This document shows, in pieces, positions 59,907 to 64,000 of a stretch of 64,000 bases of DNA. Source of the stretch: Laccaria trichodermophora. Taxonomy: Eukaryota; Basidiomycota; Agaricomycetes; Agaricales; Hydnangiaceae. Where the stretch lies: NCBI GenBank assembly GCA_018417955.1, contig JACTVC010000055.1, positions 1 to 64,000 of the forward strand, written 5' to 3'. The translations under genes were made by a program, and so were the position numbers. A model generated the notes under the pieces. That model saw only the letters and a list, made by a program, of their open reading frames with translations. It did no database searches and was not told where the DNA came from. Positions within the stretch are counted from its first letter, which is position 1; each line of letters starts with the position of its first letter.

Positions 59907-59930
59907 GTGGGGGTGGGCAATTCTCAGTAT

Positions 59931-59990
59931 GTGTGACACGCGTCACATGAGTGACATCACGTCACAGTGACCCCAGACAGTGACCCACTC
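59931..59990. promoter_or_regulatory. Left subterminal GTGAC/GTCAC array of the transposon
   Basis: Six GTGAC or GTCAC pentamers start at 59933, 59942, 59951, 59961, 59967 and 59980. The first four are 9-10 bases apart and alternate in orientation. Mirrored by five copies inside the right end. Likely transposase-binding sites, by analogy with subterminal motifs of other DNA transposons; this is inference. Confidence 0.6.
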
Positions 59991-60675
59991 ACTTTGCATT
60001 GCCTACACCACATCTTTTTGAGAAATGAAAGAGGAAATGGTATCTAATAAGTCTGATGAACAAGATTATTCATGTGATATTTTTTGTAGTGGTAGTAATA
60101 TTGCCAGCTGATAAAAACCCCTGCCAAATGCTGCCCACTAGTAGCTCATTCCTGCAGCAAGCCAGGAGCTCATCCAATGACTTTGCCTCTTTGGTATGAT
60201 TTTTTCTATACATAAAAACCTGTTGATTGTTAAGATTATTTTTTTTTAAAAAAACTTTCTTTGTGGAAATCTTTGCTAAAAAGTGTCATATCTCAGGTTT
60301 CAAGGTCAAAAATTAAAAATCTGATCTTAACAATCCATTCCTGCAGCAAAAAAATGGTGGATTTGTTATTGGCCCATATCCTGAAAGTGAGTTGTTGTTG
60401 TGTTCTTCATGAAATAGAGCATACTCATGTTAAAGGCCTTGGTAAACAACCTACAACAAGGGAGATCAACAAAGATAGCTTGCTTATCATCTTCAACTCT
60501 AACATCTAACTGTCAGGAGCTTGAATATAGGTTCAAACCAACTGATTGTAAGTAGATATCCATAGATCTGGTCCTTCAGATACTGAAATACTACATTTTA
60601 GCTTGATTCATCAAACTTACTTCAAGTTCAAGCCTAGATCACCCTGTGACTACATCTTGTACTGAACTGGTCATT

Positions 60676-63600
60676 ATGCCAGCACAACGATCTGCAGCTC
60701 AAAAGGAAGCACTTGCTAAGGGTAGAGAAAATGCTCATTCTTCTGTGAAAGACCTTGAGGAGGCCTTCAAAAAGGCTAACACTGATCTTGAATCTGCTAC
60801 TGTGAAACTTAGTGTACTGGAAGCAGATCTGCATGATGCTCGACTTGAGTGTGGTAATCTTCGCCAGAAACTAGTGCTCAGCTCAGATAAATGTAAGAGC
60901 TTGTCTGAGGAGCTAAAGCTGCAGAAAGAAAAGAACACAAAGCTGTATCAGGACTTGCGGGTTGAACGACGAGGTCGTCAACGAACACAAAATCGAAGAG
61001 ATATTCTAGAGAATCAAATCTTGCTCTTGAAAGATGCTGGACTGGAAGCCACTAAAGATATGAAAAAGCTGATGACACATGCTGATCTTGCTGTTAATAA
61101 GCTTATTGGAGCCGAAAAAGCTAATGCTGGTTTAAGAACTGAACTTTCTAAAGCTCTTCAACAGTATCAACTTGATGTGGAGGCTTCTCGTGCTAAGCTT
61201 GCTATTGCTGGCAAAAAACTCAGGGATGTCAGGGCTTCAGTTGTAAAGCTTAAAAAAAGCATGGCTCGATTTACAGTTAACAAGGAAAAGGCTATAAGCA
61301 AGGCTACAGATGCTCTTATGAAAAAAAACTCAGTCCATCATCTTCTTCATAAGGGTAAATACACAGAGGAAACTAGAAATCTCATCCGGATCCTTGTCAA
61401 AGCTGGTTGTGGACGTGACTACATAACTGAGGTCATCTCAGCAGTATTACGAACTGCAGGAATCACTGTAGTTGGAAGTATTAGCCGTCGCACAGTCTCT
61501 CGTGTCATTCTTGAGGGTTACTATGCTGCTTGTATACAAATTGGGTATGAGATGCAGGAAGCTGCAGGTATGTTAAATTATGCTAATAAATACAAGATGT
61601 TTATGAAGCCTTTCAGGTATCACAATTAGTGCAGATGGTACCAGCCATCGAAGCATCAATTATAACTCTCGTCATGTGAATCTTGAGGCTGATTCATATT
61701 CTGCTGATGCTGTATCAGAGGTTAAACAACATGTACAAAGATTTCTTGGTATCCAATCCTCTGTGGATGGAACTAGTGAGCAGGCTATAAAAGATTGGGA
61801 TGAGACTTTGAAAAAAATAATCAGGATTTTTAATAATAGCCCACTTGGCCATCGCACTGGACATATGCTTCGTCTGGTGGATATATTTGTTAAGCTACTG
61901 GGAATGCACACAGACCATTGTGCAAAGGAAAAAAAAGACTATAAGCTTCTGAAAAAGAAGAAGGAAGCAGCAGTACATCAAGTTCTTGGTGAAAAAGAAA
62001 TTCTTGAAAAGAGTAATGATGAATTGGTTCCTTCTTTCCTGGAGGCCAACAAACAGATGATTGAGGATGTTGGAGGACAAGCTAAATGGGATGCTCTTCC
62101 TGAAAAAGAAAGAACTGAGTTACTGGCAGGGATGATGGAAAGGCTAGTTGTGAAATTGGGGGCAGATGCATATGAACAAATGCCAGAAGAAGAGAAGAAG
62201 ATGCTGAGCCTTTTTATCTGGGCTGGTTGTGGCTGCCATAAAGACTTGAATACTGTAAAAGGAGGGTATGCTGCTATTGTTACTTGGTGGAAAAGAAATC
62301 CTTCAAAGACTGGCCCTATAAAACTTCCTAATCGTGACAATGCTGCAATACTGAAAAATGCACCTGGGTCAACACAAACAGATGCAAAAACAAAGGATCA
62401 GCAAGATGCCTTTGATAAAACAGAAAGTGGGGGCATAAAGGCCACACAACTTGCTGGTGCCCTTTTAAACCACAAGGATGATAAAAAAGGACATCATGAT
62501 GAGTTTCGTGCATGGTGGCAAAGTCATGTTGGGACCCCTTTCACATTTCCAGATACATCAAACACACGCTTTCAGTCACATTGTGAGGCTGCAGCCATGT
62601 TGTTACTTCATCTTGACTACTTTATTGAATTTCTGGAGTACGTTAGAGACAAAAAAGAGACCAGAAAGTTCAACAACATGGAGAATAATTTATATAAGGC
62701 ACTACACTGCAATGCAACAAAAACAGAACTTGCAGTCTTAGCATTATATGGCCAGGCTGTCTCCCATCCTTATATGAAAGAAATCCGGGGTGATCCAACA
62801 TTGAACATGCTGAACCTTGGCCCACTTCATAAAAATATTCACTCATTCATGAAACGTATTAGTGAAGATCCAAGTTTTCTTATTGGCCCAAATGTCACCC
62901 ATGAGACTGGTACATTTAATGGAGAGCCCTGGCACAATGAAGAGGTTATTGAAGCCATCCAAAGGCTTGCACCCTCCTTTCCATATTTGAAGGAACTAGT
63001 GGTCGTATTCTTTGAAGGTGCAGGTGAAACTTGGAAGCGATTTACTTCAGAGTTTGCTCCTGGAGGTCTTATTGATGAAGCAACAACAGATGAGAGAGCC
63101 CTGGCTTGGATGCCACCAACAAATGATGTAAATGAGGGTGCACTTGGTTCATTTCGTGTTCTAATGCAAAAGCAACCACAGTTAACTTTATTGCAATACA
63201 ATGCACAAGCCATGTTTGCTCAGAATAATACAAGAGCATTCATGAAAAAGAAGCTTGGACCAGATGACTTGAAATATATCTATAAGATGGCCAGAGAAAC
63301 AGCAGGGGAAGAAAAGAAAAGGCATGAAGAGATTATCAAACATACAGAGGAGCACATTAAAAAGAAAGAGGCTTCAAGGAGTAAAAGAGCAGCAAAGGCT
63401 GCTGAGAAAACAAAAAGAATTGCAGCTGTTCAACTTATTTTTGACAAAGAGAGGATAAATGATCTCAAGGGAATGGCTTTATATGATCACCTGGATGCAT
63501 TCAAAGCAGCTGGTGCCCCTCTGGAAGGTATCAACAGGAAGACAAGAGTTCAGATTATTAGGGTGGCTTTGCAAGAGGCAATAGATAAAAGGGAAGTAGG

Positions 63601-63742
63601 AGAGTGGATACCAAATATTTCAGAGGCAGGACATGAGGATAGTGACTCTGGTGAGGAATTCCAAGATATTGTGGATCTAGATAGCTCAGCAGAGCTTGAG
63701 AGTGGATGGGAGGATGAAGATGAAGTGGATGATGATGATTGA
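60676..63742 (+). CDS. Putative transposase of unassigned family, two exons
   Basis: Exons 60676-61567 and 61617-63742 (GTATGT...TTTCAG, 49-nt intron, phase 1) encode about 1,005 residues. An upstream in-frame ATG at 60646 also exists; MPAQRSAAQKEALAKG is the more natural start. Residues 20-210 are a Lys/Glu/Leu-rich coiled coil. Then HLLHKGKYTEETRNLIRILV (helical), and right across the splice site GITISADGTSHRSINYNSRH with Asp304, a likely first catalytic acid on a beta strand. Next come FIWAGCGCHKDLNTVKGG (C502, C504, H505, D507; metal-site-like), SNTRFQSHCEAAAMLLLHLD (recalling the TRW-S block of hAT-type RNase H folds) and WMPPTNDVNEGALGSFRVLM with Glu804, a candidate last acid. The C-terminus is a basic helix (KKKEASRSKRAAKAAEKTKR) followed by an acidic tail. 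Location within intact inverted repeats makes it the probable mobilising enzyme. Catalytic roles are inferred. Confidence 0.8.
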
Positions 63743-63901
63743 GATTGGTAGAGGAGTAATCACTTGAATTTGTACTTTTAAAATCAATTTATTCTCTTAC
63801 TTGACTTTGAAACACATTGAGAACAATATTTAAAAGGTACTCTAAAAAAATCAGCCAATTTGGAGCAGCAGAGGTAAAGTTACACATGAGTTTTGGTGTG
63901 G

Positions 63902-63963
63902 GTCACCCTTTTGGGCAAATCCTGTCACAGGTGTGACGTCACGTGTCCACAGACACATGTGAC
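63902..63963. promoter_or_regulatory. Right subterminal GTGAC/GTCAC array of the transposon
   Basis: Pentamers start at 63902, 63924, 63933, 63938 and 63959, within 80 bases of the right terminus. Same motif as the left array, different spacing. Confidence 0.6.
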
Positions 63964-64000
63964 GTTGCCCATCCCCACATTTCGACTTGCGAAGGTCATG

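Larger units (their letters stand above)
59907..63978 (+). mobile_element. Complete DNA transposon, 4,072 bp
   Basis: The left end GTGGGGGTGGGCAA (59907-59920) and the reverse complement of the right end, GTGGGGATGGGCAA (63965-63978), match at 13 of 14 positions. ATTTC flanks both sides (59902-59906 and 63979-63983), a 5-bp target-site duplication. Just inside the ends lie arrays of GTGAC/GTCAC. One intact two-exon gene fills the interior. Base composition is clearly AT-richer than the host genes around it. Perfect duplication and an undamaged gene imply recent insertion. It matches none of the TIR/TSD signatures I know for KDZ, hAT (8-bp TSD), Tc1/mariner (TA), PIF/Harbinger (3 bp), MULE (about 9 bp) or piggyBac (TTAA). 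Confidence 0.9.

Noticed and set aside
60646..63742. KDZ-type transposase (the TET/JBP-linked fungal transposons)
   Set aside because: The expected KDZ Cys-rich N-terminal motifs and core pattern are not visible, and the TIR/TSD differ from what I know of that group.
1..64000. CRISPR arrays, operons, bacterial ribosome-binding sites, attachment sites
   Set aside because: The window is eukaryotic (telomere repeats, spliceosomal introns); none was seen.

Overview
The window is the end of a chromosome from a filamentous basidiomycete, most likely an Agaricomycete. Bases 1-107 are (CCCTAA)n telomere repeat, so coordinates run from the telomere inward. The genes are rich in 45-70 nt introns. Several families are typical of mushroom-forming fungi: DUF6533 seven-helix proteins, a DUF6593 protein, a PLAC8 protein, an HsbA protein and an F-box-like protein. 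All assignments come from reading the sequence and from family knowledge; no search was run.

Region by region. (1) 1-7.8 kb is a subtelomeric graveyard. It holds coding-like but broken stretches, a GH72 glucanosyltransferase pseudogene (minus, three in-frame stops and a +1 frameshift), and directly upstream of it fragments of ubiquitin and of the sorting receptor Vps10. (2) 7.9-22.4 kb holds an unnamed Agaricomycete-type gene and a decayed paralogue of it, a direct tandem duplication of about 0.9 kb carrying tRNA-like cloverleaf sequences, a 97-residue Cys-rich protein, an F-box-like protein with acidic and Met/Gly tails, a DUF6533 membrane protein, a PLAC8 protein and a perfect 61-bp palindrome. 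(3) 22.9-53.3 kb is a normal gene-bearing arm: an MFS exporter, an HsbA-type secreted protein, an AGC-like kinase, TRM44 (tRNA-Ser Um44 methyltransferase), a broken caspase-domain gene, a WrbA-type quinone reductase, an O-fucosyltransferase-like protein, a DUF6593 protein, a cytochrome P450, a second DUF6533 protein and an AMT/MEP ammonium transporter. (4) 53.4-64.0 kb is mobile-element rich: three terminal-inverted-repeat (MITE-like) elements, a gene fragment, a beta-carbonic anhydrase whose first splice junction looks broken, and a complete 4,072-bp DNA transposon.

The most interesting object is that transposon (59907-63978). It has 14-bp terminal inverted repeats, a perfect 5-bp target-site duplication (ATTTC), mirrored arrays of GTGAC/GTCAC motifs just inside both ends, and one intact two-exon gene for a protein of about 1,005 residues. 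That protein has a coiled-coil N-terminus, candidate acidic catalytic residues and an acidic tail, and I cannot place it in a named transposase superfamily. It looks young and probably functional. The other genes show no operon-like or obvious cluster logic. The P450, DUF6533, MFS and ammonium transporter genes are typical of accessory or environment-facing fungal gene content near chromosome ends.
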